In this document: in pieces, positions 35,910-44,078 of the stretch
How positions within the stretch are numbered: the first letter of the stretch is position 1
Layout: each line of letters begins with the position of its first letter
From: Bacteroidales bacterium H3
Lineage (GTDB): Bacteria > Bacteroidota > Bacteroidia > Bacteroidales > Muribaculaceae
Assembly (NCBI GenBank): GCA_001701135.1
Contig: DAAN01000027.1
Location: 12,682-76,681 of the forward strand
DNA: 64,000 bases
Direction of reading: 5' to 3'
Position numbers and translations under genes: made by a program
The notes under the pieces: generated by a model
Databases searched by the model: none
Seen by the model: only the letters and a program-made list of their open reading frames with translations
Told to the model about the DNA's origin: nothing

Positions 35910-37355
35910 ATGATGAAAATACTCAGTCTGATATATCGATGCCGCCACGCCGCACTTCGCTGTGCGGTGGTTACGGCTGTATGTTTCCCCGCCCCCGCCT
36001 CCATGGCACAGAGTGTGGAGGAGGCCAACGCCCTTGCCCAGGATGGCAACATCGAAGGTGCTATTGCAATGCTTCGGAGCGTCACCGACGCCAATCCCTC
36101 CGACAACGGAGCTGCCCTCGCTCTGGGCGAGATGCTGTGGAACGCCGGCCGCGACGCCGAGGCCGAGCAGACCTACACCGCTCTCCGTGCCAAAGGAGAG
36201 CGCAAAGCCACTCTGGAACTTGCAAGAATGGCTATGCTGAACTATCGGCTTGACGAGGCCCGCGAGTTGCTGGATGCCTATCGCAAGTCGCTTGTCAAAG
36301 GACGGAAAAAAATTGCCGAAGATGAATCGGGCGATTTCGAAGAACAGCTTGAGAAGATCAGCACCATGCTCGACCGGGTGCAGAACATCGAGGTGATCGA
36401 CTCGGTGGATGTCGACGCCGTAGAGTTCTTCCGCCATTATCCCCTGTCGTCGGCCGCAGGCACGCTCGGAGGCCGGGAGATGCTCCCCGACGGCACTGCG
36501 TCGGGCGACATGACAACGGCGCATATCACCGAAAGCGGAGGCCGCATGGTGTGGTCTGCTCCCGACAGTGCCGGCAACTACCGCCTATATGGTTCATCGG
36601 CGCTCCTCGGCAACGAATGGGAGGCGCCGAAGGCTCTCGGCGAAGAATTGGCAGAAAACGGCGATGCCCTCTATCCGTTCCTCATGCCCGACGGTATCAC
36701 ACTCTATTATGCAAGCGACGGCGACGACTCGCTCGGCGGTTTCGATATTTTCCAGACCCGTGAGGGAGAGGATGGCTATCTGCAGCCCACCAACATCGGG
36801 ATGCCTTATAATTCACCGTTCAATGACTATATGCTCGCCGTGGACGAATACACCGGCGCCGGCTGGTTCGCTTCCGACCGCAACCGCATCCCCGGCAAGG
36901 TGACCATCTACACCTTTATCCCGCAGGAGATGCGTGTGAATGTGGATGTCGACAATCCCCGGCTTGCTCCGCTGGCTCGACTTTCAAGTATCGGCATGAC
37001 GCAGAAGCCCGATGCCGACTATTCGGAGCTTCGCCGCGACATAGCAGTAAATGCCCGGCGCGCCGCGCGTGCTCCCCGGCGGGAGTTTCAGCTCGCCATG
37101 CCCGGCGGCAAGGTCTATACCTCCATGTCGCAGTTCCGTTCGCGTGAGGCTGCCGCCGCAATGAAGATCTATCTTGAAGAGAATGCCAAATTCAACCGTG
37201 TGCTGCGTCAGCTCGATGCTCTGCGTGACGGTTATGCTCGCGGCGACCGCTCGCAGGCCTCTCTCATCACCTCTCTTGAGAGCAAGCTCGATGCTGCGCG
37301 TGCCGAGTTGCAGACTCTCCGCAACCGCGTTGTAACTCTCGAGCAGAACCATTGA
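35910..37355 (+). CDS. Secreted TPR and beta-propeller protein
   Basis: A 481-residue protein with a signal peptide, two or three TPR-like helices (about 35-130, EEANALAQDGNIEGAIAML), a PD40/WD40-like propeller segment at about 200-330 (ALYPFLMPDGITLYYASDG, LGGFDIFQT) and a C-terminal coiled coil (440-480). TPR plus PD40 proteins in Bacteroidota include type IX secretion PorE-like envelope proteins, but the OmpA domain of PorE is absent here. The exact role is unknown. It lies 22 bases after holA. Confidence 0.75.
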   Translation: MMKILSLIYRCRHAALRCAVVTAVCFPAPASMAQSVEEANALAQDGNIEGAIAMLRSVTDANPSDNGAALALGEMLWNAGRDAEAEQTYTALRAKGERKATLELARMAMLNYRLDEARELLDAYRKSLVKGRKKIAEDESGDFEEQLEKISTMLDRVQNIEVIDSVDVDAVEFFRHYPLSSAAGTLGGREMLPDGTASGDMTTAHITESGGRMVWSAPDSAGNYRLYGSSALLGNEWEAPKALGEELAENGDALYPFLMPDGITLYYASDGDDSLGGFDIFQTREGEDGYLQPTNIGMPYNSPFNDYMLAVDEYTGAGWFASDRNRIPGKVTIYTFIPQEMRVNVDVDNPRLAPLARLSSIGMTQKPDADYSELRRDIAVNARRAARAPRREFQLAMPGGKVYTSMSQFRSREAAAAMKIYLEENAKFNRVLRQLDALRDGYARGDRSQASLITSLESKLDAARAELQTLRNRVVTLEQNH

Positions 37356-37441
37356 CATAGCGCTCGCAGGCTCCCTCCTCTTATCATCACGTTCTCATCA
37401 TCGCACTTTTTGACAGAAACAAGCACTAAACCAATAGATTC

Positions 37442-38917
37442 ATGACCACATTTCTCATAGCGCTGGCATTGCTCGTCGGTGGCTATTTCATCTATGGCAA
37501 GATTGCCGAACGGATTTTCGGCATCGACGCCGGGCGCAAAACGCCTGCCTACACCCACTCCGACGGGGTGGATTTCGTGCCTATGGCCACATGGAAAGTG
37601 TTCCTCATACAATTTCTCAACATCGCCGGCATCGGCCCGATTTTCGGCGCAATCATGGGCGCGATGTTTGGTCCGGCGGCATTCCTGTGGATTGTTTTCG
37701 GCACCATATTTGCCGGCGCTGTCCATGATTTCATCTCGGCGATGATTTCCATGCGCAGCAACGGCGCATCGCTCCCCGAAATAGTCGGTGACGAGCTTGG
37801 CACGACTGTAAAGAATGTGATGCGAGTGTTCACGCTCGTGCTTCTGGTGCTTGTAGGTGCCGTGTTTGTGCTCACCCCCTCGCAGGTTATCGCCTCGATG
37901 ACGCCCGAATGGTTTGACGCCCGCATCTGCGCGTTGCTCATCTTCGCTTATTACATCGCCGCCACCATGCTCCCCATCGACAAGGTGATAGGCCGCATTT
38001 ACCCGGTTTTCGGAGCTGCTTTGCTCTTTATGGCCGTGGCATTGATGGGGTATCTGCTTTTCGGCGGTGTGGAGATTCCCGACGGCATGGCCGACGGACT
38101 GTTCAACCGCCGCCCCGATGCCGCTTCGGGCACTCATCCGTTGTTTCCGATGCTCTGCATCTCCATTGCCTGCGGCGCTATCTCGGGTTTCCATGCCACA
38201 CAGTCGCCCATGATGGCCAAATGCCTGAAAAGCGAACGTCTGGCCCGCCCGGTTTTCTATGGCGCCATGGTCACTGAGGGTGTTGTGGCGCTTATCTGGG
38301 CTGCTGCGGCGATTGCATTCACCGGCGGTTACGGTCAGCTCGCCGACTATATGGCGCAGCCGAGCCACGCCCCCGGCACACTGGTTACCGATCTGTCGTT
38401 CGGGTGGTTAGGCATCGCAGGCGGCGCGTTGGCGCTGCTCGGCGTTGTCGCGGCGCCCATCTCTACCGGCGACACCGCTCTCCGCTCAGCCCGTCTGATT
38501 CTGGCCGACGCCTTCCGCATGGAGCAGAAAAAATTCAGCAACCGTCTGATCCTCTGCGTCCCTGTCTTTGTGATCACATTCGTGCTGATGCTCATTGATT
38601 TTGATGTGCTGTGGCGCTATTTCGCCTGGTGCAATCAGACCTTGGCCGTGTTCACCCTATGGGCTTGCACCGTGTGGCTGGCACGTCATGGAAAATTCTA
38701 TATGCTCACACTCGTGCCCGCTTTGTTCATGCAGGTGGTGACGGTGTCCTACATCCTCCTGGCGCCGGTGCCCGAAGGGTTCGGTCTTGATCATGAGCTG
38801 TCGTTCTGGCTCGCCGCCGGGTCGTGCGCGCTCTGTCTGGGTCTTTTCGCCCGGTATCTTACCAAACTTCCCTCCAATGGACTTCCTGAAAGAGACGAAC
38901 GGATCGAAGCTGTATAA
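37442..38917 (+). CDS. cstA: CstA-family carbon starvation transporter
   Basis: A 491-residue membrane protein with the CstA signature N-terminus (GGYFIYGKIAERIFGID, FVPMATWKVFLIQFLNIAGIGPIFGAI) and VHDFISAMISMRSNGASLPEIVG. CstA relatives import pyruvate or peptides. This is the short form (E. coli CstA is about 700 residues), typical of Bacteroidota. Its 3' end overlaps the next gene by 41 bases. Confidence 0.93.
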   Translation: MTTFLIALALLVGGYFIYGKIAERIFGIDAGRKTPAYTHSDGVDFVPMATWKVFLIQFLNIAGIGPIFGAIMGAMFGPAAFLWIVFGTIFAGAVHDFISAMISMRSNGASLPEIVGDELGTTVKNVMRVFTLVLLVLVGAVFVLTPSQVIASMTPEWFDARICALLIFAYYIAATMLPIDKVIGRIYPVFGAALLFMAVALMGYLLFGGVEIPDGMADGLFNRRPDAASGTHPLFPMLCISIACGAISGFHATQSPMMAKCLKSERLARPVFYGAMVTEGVVALIWAAAAIAFTGGYGQLADYMAQPSHAPGTLVTDLSFGWLGIAGGALALLGVVAAPISTGDTALRSARLILADAFRMEQKKFSNRLILCVPVFVITFVLMLIDFDVLWRYFAWCNQTLAVFTLWACTVWLARHGKFYMLTLVPALFMQVVTVSYILLAPVPEGFGLDHELSFWLAAGSCALCLGLFARYLTKLPSNGLPERDERIEAV

Positions 38918-39764
38918 CTTCCACTCGCACACCGAGTTCTGCGACGGGCGCGCCACCATGGAGGCGTTTGCACGAGAGGCGGTGCGCTGTGGCTTCACCC
39001 ACTACGGTTTCTCACCCCACAGCCCCATCCCCATCGAGTCGCCCTGCAACATGCACGCCGACAAAGTGAGCCGCTACCTCGTGGAAGTGGAGCGAATCAG
39101 GGCCGCATACGGCGACCGTGTGAAATTCTACGCCTCGATGGAGGTGGATTATCTTAGAGGGGAGTTTGGCCCGTCGCACTCGTTCATTCAGAAGCTGCCT
39201 CTCGACTATGTGATAGGCTCGGTGCACTTCGTGCCCACCCGCGACGGACGTTTTGTCGACTGTGACGGTCGTTATGAGACTTTCCGCAGGCGTCTCAACG
39301 ATTATTTCCATGACGACATCCGCTACGTGGTCGAGACATTCTTCGCATCCACAATAGAAATGATAGAGGCGGGAGGGTTCGACATAATCGGCCATTTCGA
39401 TAAAATCGGTCTCAACGCATCATATTATAAGCCCGGTATAGAGCAGGAACCATGGTACCGCGCGTTGGCGGCGGATGTTATAGACGCGATTGCTGCGCAC
39501 AATGTCGCCGACCCCTGGCGCCCGATCACTGTGGAAATCAACACCAAAGCCTACGCCGATCACAACGGGCGAATCTTCCCGTCGCCCGAACTTTGGGGGC
39601 AACTGCGGCGTGCTGGAATCCCGCTTATCGTCAATTCCGACGCCCATGTGCCGGCTCTGATCAATGCCTCGCGCTTCATCGCCATGGAGATGCTTGAGCA
39701 GGAACCCGCAGGGGTAGCGGAACCTGTAGGAACAACAGAACCTGTAGGACAACTGAACCTGTAG
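38877..39764 (+). CDS. PHP-domain phosphatase, HisJ-like
   Basis: A 295-residue PHP hydrolase. The metal-binding motifs are NFHSHTEFCDG near the N-terminus, GFSPHSP, a central SVHFV block, GHFDKIG, and NSDAHVP near the C-terminus. It resembles histidinol-phosphate phosphatase of the HisJ type, although other phosphoesters are possible and no his genes are nearby. The ATG at 38877 is needed to keep the first metal motif, so it overlaps cstA by 41 bases. The last residues (EPVGTTEPVGQLNL) are encoded by a tandem repeat that also contains the stop codon. Confidence 0.82.
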   Translation: MDFLKETNGSKLYNFHSHTEFCDGRATMEAFAREAVRCGFTHYGFSPHSPIPIESPCNMHADKVSRYLVEVERIRAAYGDRVKFYASMEVDYLRGEFGPSHSFIQKLPLDYVIGSVHFVPTRDGRFVDCDGRYETFRRRLNDYFHDDIRYVVETFFASTIEMIEAGGFDIIGHFDKIGLNASYYKPGIEQEPWYRALAADVIDAIAAHNVADPWRPITVEINTKAYADHNGRIFPSPELWGQLRRAGIPLIVNSDAHVPALINASRFIAMEMLEQEPAGVAEPVGTTEPVGQLNL

Positions 39765-39802
39765 GACAACTGAACCTGTAGGAACAACAGAACCTGTCGG
39801 AA
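39702..39802 (+). repeat. 17/18-bp tandem repeat array across the PHP gene stop codon
   Basis: Units start at 39702, 39720, 39738, 39755, 39772 and 39790 with core GAACCTGTAGGA. Some are 17 and some 18 bases long, so gain or loss of a unit changes the reading frame of the PHP protein C-terminus. The stop TAG (39762-39764) is inside the fourth unit. Confidence 0.9.
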
Positions 39803-39828
39803 ATTTAACCGGGGAATGATACTTTTCC

Positions 39829-39865
39829 TTTCTTTGCGTGTTTATAAAGGTAAACACCAAAGAAA
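39829..39865 (+). promoter_or_regulatory. 15-bp hairpin abutting a start codon
   Basis: TTTCTTTG pairs with CAAAGAAA and GTGTTTA with TAAACAC around a 6-base loop with one bulged C. The right arm ends at the base before the ATG at 39866. The left arm also resembles a -7 box (TTTCTTTG). It could be an operator or a translation-blocking RNA hairpin. Confidence 0.55.
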
Positions 39866-40141
39866 ATGAAAAACAACAGAATCAAACCTATCGACGATGT
39901 GCGCGTGGTGCTGGAGTATAACGGCAAAGAGAAAGACGCATATCAAGGCTCGGGCTTTCACACAGTTGAGGAAGCTGTCGAAGCAGCTTATGACAGCACC
40001 GACAAGGGGCACCTCGATATTGAGGATTATGTATTTCTGGTAAAGAACCTCTCTACCGGCACCGAAGCACGTTATCGCGTCAATGCCGGAGGAAATGTAA
40101 AAGTGCTCCCCGAGGAGGGCGTGGCGCCTGTCCCTGAATGA
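39866..40141 (+). CDS. Small hypothetical protein
   Basis: A 91-residue soluble protein (DDVRVVLEYNGKEKDAYQ, TVEEAVEAAYDSTD, YVFLVKNLSTGTEARYRV) with predicted beta-alpha-beta-beta order. I do not recognise the family. The start is placed at the ATG immediately after a long hairpin. The DUF308 gene follows after 30 bases, suggesting cotranscription. Confidence 0.7.
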   Translation: MKNNRIKPIDDVRVVLEYNGKEKDAYQGSGFHTVEEAVEAAYDSTDKGHLDIEDYVFLVKNLSTGTEARYRVNAGGNVKVLPEEGVAPVPE

Positions 40142-40171
40142 TTATGGAATAAACTGCCACTGAATGAGATT

Positions 40172-40756
40172 ATGGAAGGAATCAGATATATGACATCGAA
40201 ACGCAAAGGACTCACTTCGCTTTGGTGGCTTCCCATGATTACCGGACTTGCAGCCATAGGTCTGGGAGTGTGGAGTTTTATCAATCCTGCCGAAACATTG
40301 CAGCTTTTCGCATTAGTGTTTGCGATAGCGCTTTGCGTGGCCGGCGGCATGAATCTGATGTTCGCCTGCTTTTCGGGAGGCGCCCCCAACTGGGGCTGGG
40401 CGCTGGTGATGTCGCTTATCGAGATAGGCTGCGGCGTGTGGATGCTCTGCATGCCCACCCCCATGATGACGGTGGCATTCATTTATGTTGTCGGCATCTG
40501 GATACTTATAGCTGCCGTAAACTCCATAGGTGAGGCCGGCATGTTGGCCGCTTTCTCGCCCGGGTGGGCTGTATTCATGATACTTATGCTGATAGCCGCT
40601 GTGGTTTTCGCAGTGATCTTCCTCACCAATCCCATTGCTGGGGGTGTGGCCGTGTGGCTGTGGCTTGGTATTTCACTGTGTGCCTTTGGCGTCTACCGTA
40701 TCATTCTTGCCATTGCCCTCAGGCGCGTCAACCGCTTTACCCGAGGCATGCTTTGA
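40172..40756 (+). CDS. HdeD-family (DUF308) membrane protein
   Basis: A 194-residue protein with six transmembrane segments in three paired repeats (WWLPMITGLAAIGLGVWSF, WGWALVMSLIEIGCGVWML, ISLCAFGVYRIILAIAL), the pattern of HdeD/DUF308 proteins linked to acid resistance in enterobacteria. Its role here is unknown. A second in-frame ATG at 40190 is an equally possible start. Confidence 0.82.
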   Translation: MEGIRYMTSKRKGLTSLWWLPMITGLAAIGLGVWSFINPAETLQLFALVFAIALCVAGGMNLMFACFSGGAPNWGWALVMSLIEIGCGVWMLCMPTPMMTVAFIYVVGIWILIAAVNSIGEAGMLAAFSPGWAVFMILMLIAAVVFAVIFLTNPIAGGVAVWLWLGISLCAFGVYRIILAIALRRVNRFTRGML

Positions 40757-40794
40757 AAAGGATGCCCTTAAAGGAATGCTTCGAATGTCTGCCC

Positions 40795-41337
40795 TCAGTC
40801 TTTGTTGACTAAGGCGAGGCCGGTGTGGATGGCGCTTTCGTTGGCGGGAATGAGTTTGTGATGCCGCTCGGGGAGAGCCTTGTAGAGGCCGCGGATCACG
40901 GCTTCGACAGGCACGTCGGGACGTTTGCCGAGCAGCGCGCCAAGGAGTATCATGTTGTAGCTTTTGGGCTGTCCGCTCTCGATGCAGGCTTCCATAGCTT
41001 CGACCGGAACCACAGTGATGTCGGTGCGGGTGGGAGCGTGGTGGATGCCGTAGGGGTCGTAAATGAGAAGGCCGCCGGGCTTCACGCGGCTCTCGAATTT
41101 GTCGAGACTCTGCTGATTGAGGATTACAGCCGTGTCGTAGCTGTCGAGGATAGGCGAGGAAATAGGCTCGTCGGAAAGAATGACGGTTACGTTGGCGGTG
41201 CCTCCCCGCTGCTCAGGGCCGTAGGAGGGCATCCAGGTGACTTCGAGATCGTTTTCGAGAGCTGCGTAGGCGAGGATCTTACCCATTGAGAGCACCCCCT
41301 GTCCGCCGAAGCCGGCTATGATGATTTCGTCTTTCAT
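40795..41337 (-). CDS. korC: 2-oxoacid:ferredoxin oxidoreductase gamma subunit
   Basis: A 180-residue subunit starting MKDEIIIAGFGGQGVLSMGK, the gamma-subunit signature, with SYGPEQRGG and NMILLGALLG. It completes the TPP- and ferredoxin-dependent oxidoreductase encoded by the three genes upstream, which interconverts a 2-oxoacid and its acyl-CoA with CO2. It is the last gene of the operon, 12 bases after the beta subunit. Confidence 0.92.
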   Translation of the reverse strand: MKDEIIIAGFGGQGVLSMGKILAYAALENDLEVTWMPSYGPEQRGGTANVTVILSDEPISSPILDSYDTAVILNQQSLDKFESRVKPGGLLIYDPYGIHHAPTRTDITVVPVEAMEACIESGQPKSYNMILLGALLGKRPDVPVEAVIRGLYKALPERHHKLIPANESAIHTGLALVNKD

Positions 41338-41349
41338 TGCATGGAGTGT

Positions 41350-42135
41350 TTACTGAGGTTTTGCGGCGTCGGTAGCGGTGTCCTTGAGGTCGCCCATGGG
41401 GTATTGTGCGAACATATTCTCCTCCATCCATTTGTTGGCTTTTTCCGGAGTCATTTTCCATCCCGACGAGCAGGTGGAGACCACTTCGACAAACGATGTG
41501 CCGCGCTTTTCCATAGCGTTGCGGAATGCTTTTTTAAGCGCTGCCTTGGTTTTTCGCACGGCCTGGACGGTGTGGACGGCCTGACGGGTCACGTAGCAGG
41601 TGCCGTCGAGGAGGGCGACCACGTTGGCCACATGGAGGGGGAAGCCGTTGATGTCGGAGCGGCGACCGTAGGGCGATGTGGCGGTTTTGGCGCCAAGTAT
41701 CGTAGTTGGCGACATCTGGCCGCCGGTCATGCCGTATATGCCGTTGTTTATAAGTATTATGACGATGTTTTCGCCGCGGGTGCAGGCGTGGATTGTCTCG
41801 GCGGTGCCGATGGCGGCAAGGTCGCCGTCGCCCTGATAGGTGAATACCACATTTTCGGGCCAGAGGCGGCTCACGGCTGTGGCCACTGCGGGGGCGCGGC
41901 CATGGGCGGCCTCGATCCAGTCGATGTCGATGTAGTTATATGCGAATACGGCGCATCCGACGGGGGCGACACCCACGGTGTTGCCTTCGATGCCCATCTC
42001 CTTTATTACTTCAGCCACGAGTTTGTGCACCACGCCGTGGGAGCATCCGGGGCAATAGTGCATGTTGTTTTCGTCGAGTAGCTCGGGGCGGCTGTAGACT
42101 TTGTTTTCGGGGCGTATGATTTCCTGACGTGTCAT
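41350..42135 (-). CDS. korB: 2-oxoacid:ferredoxin oxidoreductase beta subunit (TPP-binding)
   Basis: A 261-residue subunit with the TPP/Mg site pattern GDGDLAAIG followed by NNGIYGMTGGQ, and the entry CPGCSHG. It binds the thiamine diphosphate cofactor. Its start overlaps the alpha-subunit stop by 4 bases. The substrate (2-oxoglutarate or branched oxoacids) is not readable. Confidence 0.93.
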   Translation of the reverse strand: MTRQEIIRPENKVYSRPELLDENNMHYCPGCSHGVVHKLVAEVIKEMGIEGNTVGVAPVGCAVFAYNYIDIDWIEAAHGRAPAVATAVSRLWPENVVFTYQGDGDLAAIGTAETIHACTRGENIVIILINNGIYGMTGGQMSPTTILGAKTATSPYGRRSDINGFPLHVANVVALLDGTCYVTRQAVHTVQAVRKTKAALKKAFRNAMEKRGTSFVEVVSTCSSGWKMTPEKANKWMEENMFAQYPMGDLKDTATDAAKPQ

Positions 42136-43241
42136 TTTCTTCCCTCCTTGGCTTCGTTGTTGTCGATAAATTCGCGATGGAAAGCTTCGAGGACTTCGGC
42201 GGGGCTGGGGACTATGCCGCCGAGTCGGCCGAAGTGACGCACGGGCACCGAGTCGTTCACGGCCAGACGCACATCTTCGATCATCTGCCCGGCATTGATT
42301 TCCACGCAGAGAATACCTTTGACATTTTTAGCTGCCTCGCGGATGGCGTCGTCGGGGAATGGCCAGAGGGTGATGGGGCGTATCAGCCCGACTTTGTAGC
42401 CCTCCTTGCGGGCGTCCTCCATGGCTTTGTCGCAGATGCGGGCGATGGAGCCGAAAGCTACGATAAGGTAGTCGGCGTCGTCGGTGTGACGGGCCTCGTA
42501 GCGCACCTCGTTCTTGCGTATTTCGGCATAGGTGCGCTGGTATCGCAGATTGTTTGTCTCCATCACCGAGGAGTCAAGCTCGAGCGAGGTGGCGATATTG
42601 CGGTGTGCGCGCTCCCCTTTGCCTGTGACGGCCCATGGGCATTGGCGCCGGATCTCTTCGGCGGTGCGGCGCGGACGCTGCTCGGGAAGCACCACTTTTT
42701 CCATCATCTGGCCCACGATGCCGTCGGCGAGAATCATGGCGGGGGTGCGGTATTTAAACGAGAGGTCGAAACCGAGAGCCACGAAATCGGCCATCTCCTG
42801 CACGGTAGAGGGCGCGAGCACTATCAGGTGATAGTCGCCGTGACCGCCCCCCTTGGTGGCCTGGAAGTAATCGGCCTGCGAGGGATGGATGGTGCCGAGA
42901 CCGGGGCCGCCGCGCATCACGTTGACAATCAGCGCGGGCAGCTCGGCGGCTGCCATATAGCTTATGCCCTCCTGCATCAGGCTTATGCCGGGTGAGGAGG
43001 ATGAGGTCATCACGGCTTTGCCGGTGGCGGCGCCGCCATAGACCATGTTGATCGACGCTATCTCTGATTCGGCCTGAAGCACCACCATGCCGGTGGTTTC
43101 CCAGGGCATCTGGGCTTCGAGAGTTTCGAGCACTTCGCTCTGAGGTGTAATGGGGTATCCGAAGTAACCGTCGCAGCCGTAACGAATGGCAGCCAAGGCG
43201 ATGGCTTCGTTGCCCTTCATGAGTTTTACGTTTTCTTTCAT
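42132..43241 (-). CDS. korA: 2-oxoacid:ferredoxin oxidoreductase alpha subunit (KorA/VorB type)
   Basis: A 369-residue subunit: GNEAIALAAIRYGCDGYFGYPITPQSE binds the substrate/CoA region, followed by SSSSPGISLMQEGISYMA and NVMRGGPGLGTIHPSQADYF. Many Bacteroidota orthologues are named VorB (3-methyl-2-oxobutanoate), others KorA (2-oxoglutarate), and the sequence does not settle which. It is the second gene in a ferredoxin-alpha-beta-gamma operon. Confidence 0.92.
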   Translation of the reverse strand: MKENVKLMKGNEAIALAAIRYGCDGYFGYPITPQSEVLETLEAQMPWETTGMVVLQAESEIASINMVYGGAATGKAVMTSSSSPGISLMQEGISYMAAAELPALIVNVMRGGPGLGTIHPSQADYFQATKGGGHGDYHLIVLAPSTVQEMADFVALGFDLSFKYRTPAMILADGIVGQMMEKVVLPEQRPRRTAEEIRRQCPWAVTGKGERAHRNIATSLELDSSVMETNNLRYQRTYAEIRKNEVRYEARHTDDADYLIVAFGSIARICDKAMEDARKEGYKVGLIRPITLWPFPDDAIREAAKNVKGILCVEINAGQMIEDVRLAVNDSVPVRHFGRLGGIVPSPAEVLEAFHREFIDNNEAKEGRK

Positions 43242-43253
43242 CTGATATGAGGG

Positions 43254-43484
43254 TTACTTTTCAACTAAACGGTATACTTCGATACAGGCATCGGGGCAGA
43301 CAGTGGCGCAGGCGGCGCAGCCGATGCAGGCATCTTCGTCCGAGGCGTAAGCATAATGATAACCGCGGTCGTTGACCTGCTTGGGCTGCAGCGACAGGCA
43401 GTTGCATGGACAGGCCACCACGCACAGGTCGCAGCCTTTGCAGCGCTCTTGGTCGATGATTACAGCTCCGTGAATTTTAGGCAT
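43254..43484 (-). CDS. korD: Ferredoxin subunit of the 2-oxoacid oxidoreductase
   Basis: A 76-residue protein with two 4Fe-4S motifs, CKGCDLCVVACPC and CIGCAACATVCPD. It carries electrons from the TPP centre to ferredoxin. It is the first gene of the operon, 12 bases before the alpha subunit. Confidence 0.93.
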   Translation of the reverse strand: MPKIHGAVIIDQERCKGCDLCVVACPCNCLSLQPKQVNDRGYHYAYASDEDACIGCAACATVCPDACIEVYRLVEK

Positions 43485-43542
43485 AATAGTAGTTTTTGGG
43501 CTTGGAGATGAGTAGAGAAGCGGTTGCTGTTGCGTTTATTGG

Positions 43543-43550
43543 CAAAGTTA
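43543..43550 (-). promoter_or_regulatory. -7 promoter box of the kor operon
   Basis: TAACTTTG followed by CC on the minus strand, 59 bases upstream of korD, in a 96-base AT-rich gap. Confidence 0.6.
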
Positions 43551-43580
43551 TAATTATTTCTGCAAGCTGCAAAATAAAAA

Positions 43581-44078
43581 TTATAATTTTTTACCCTTGA
43601 TAGCGAAATATTGAAACGGATTATCGTCGCTGTCATTGGCATTTGCTAACATAACGGAGCAGAAAACAACGGATTTCAGCCAAGCCTGTCGGTCGGCGCC
43701 GTTGACCTCGAGGGCGTTGACGCCTCTGCTGACGAGAGCACCCCCGTGGTCGGCAGGAGCCACCAGAAGTGTCGTGAGGGGAGCTTCGGCGCCGTCTGGG
43801 ATGAATTTCGCGCCTGACCGCTGGGCAAGAGAGGCGCCCCGACGGTAGTCGCCGCCGGGAATCGAGAATGAGACGGCAAACCCCGCGGCGGCAAGTTCGG
43901 CCACGGCGTCGGCCATGGCATCGGTCGATGCATCGGCTACATGCAATCCGCAGGGTGTGAATTTCAGAAGCCATTGACCGGGGACGGTGCCCCGCGGCGT
44001 TAGCTTCCGGCGGTAGACCGGGCGGTCGTTGCCCGCCCGGTGCTCCGCCATTTTCTTTTCGAGATAGTTGTCGGCCAT
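43581..44078 (-). CDS. Orphan protein coupled to the proline/asparagine-rich protein
   Basis: A 165-residue soluble protein with a charged N-terminus (MADNYLEKKMAEHRAGNDRP) and a Rossmann-like alternation (VADASTDAMADAVAELAAAGFAVSFSI, LLVAPADHGGALVSRGVNAL). I do not recognise the family with confidence, and no signal peptide is present. Its ATG shares one base with the TGA of the gene before it (TGATG), so translation is coupled to a secreted repeat protein, an odd pairing. Confidence 0.7.
   Translation of the reverse strand: MADNYLEKKMAEHRAGNDRPVYRRKLTPRGTVPGQWLLKFTPCGLHVADASTDAMADAVAELAAAGFAVSFSIPGGDYRRGASLAQRSGAKFIPDGAEAPLTTLLVAPADHGGALVSRGVNALEVNGADRQAWLKSVVFCSVMLANANDSDDNPFQYFAIKGKKL

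Noticed and set aside
37232-38368. A 378-residue minus-strand frame across the TPR protein and cstA
   Set aside because: It overlaps two well-supported genes and shows no recognisable motif.
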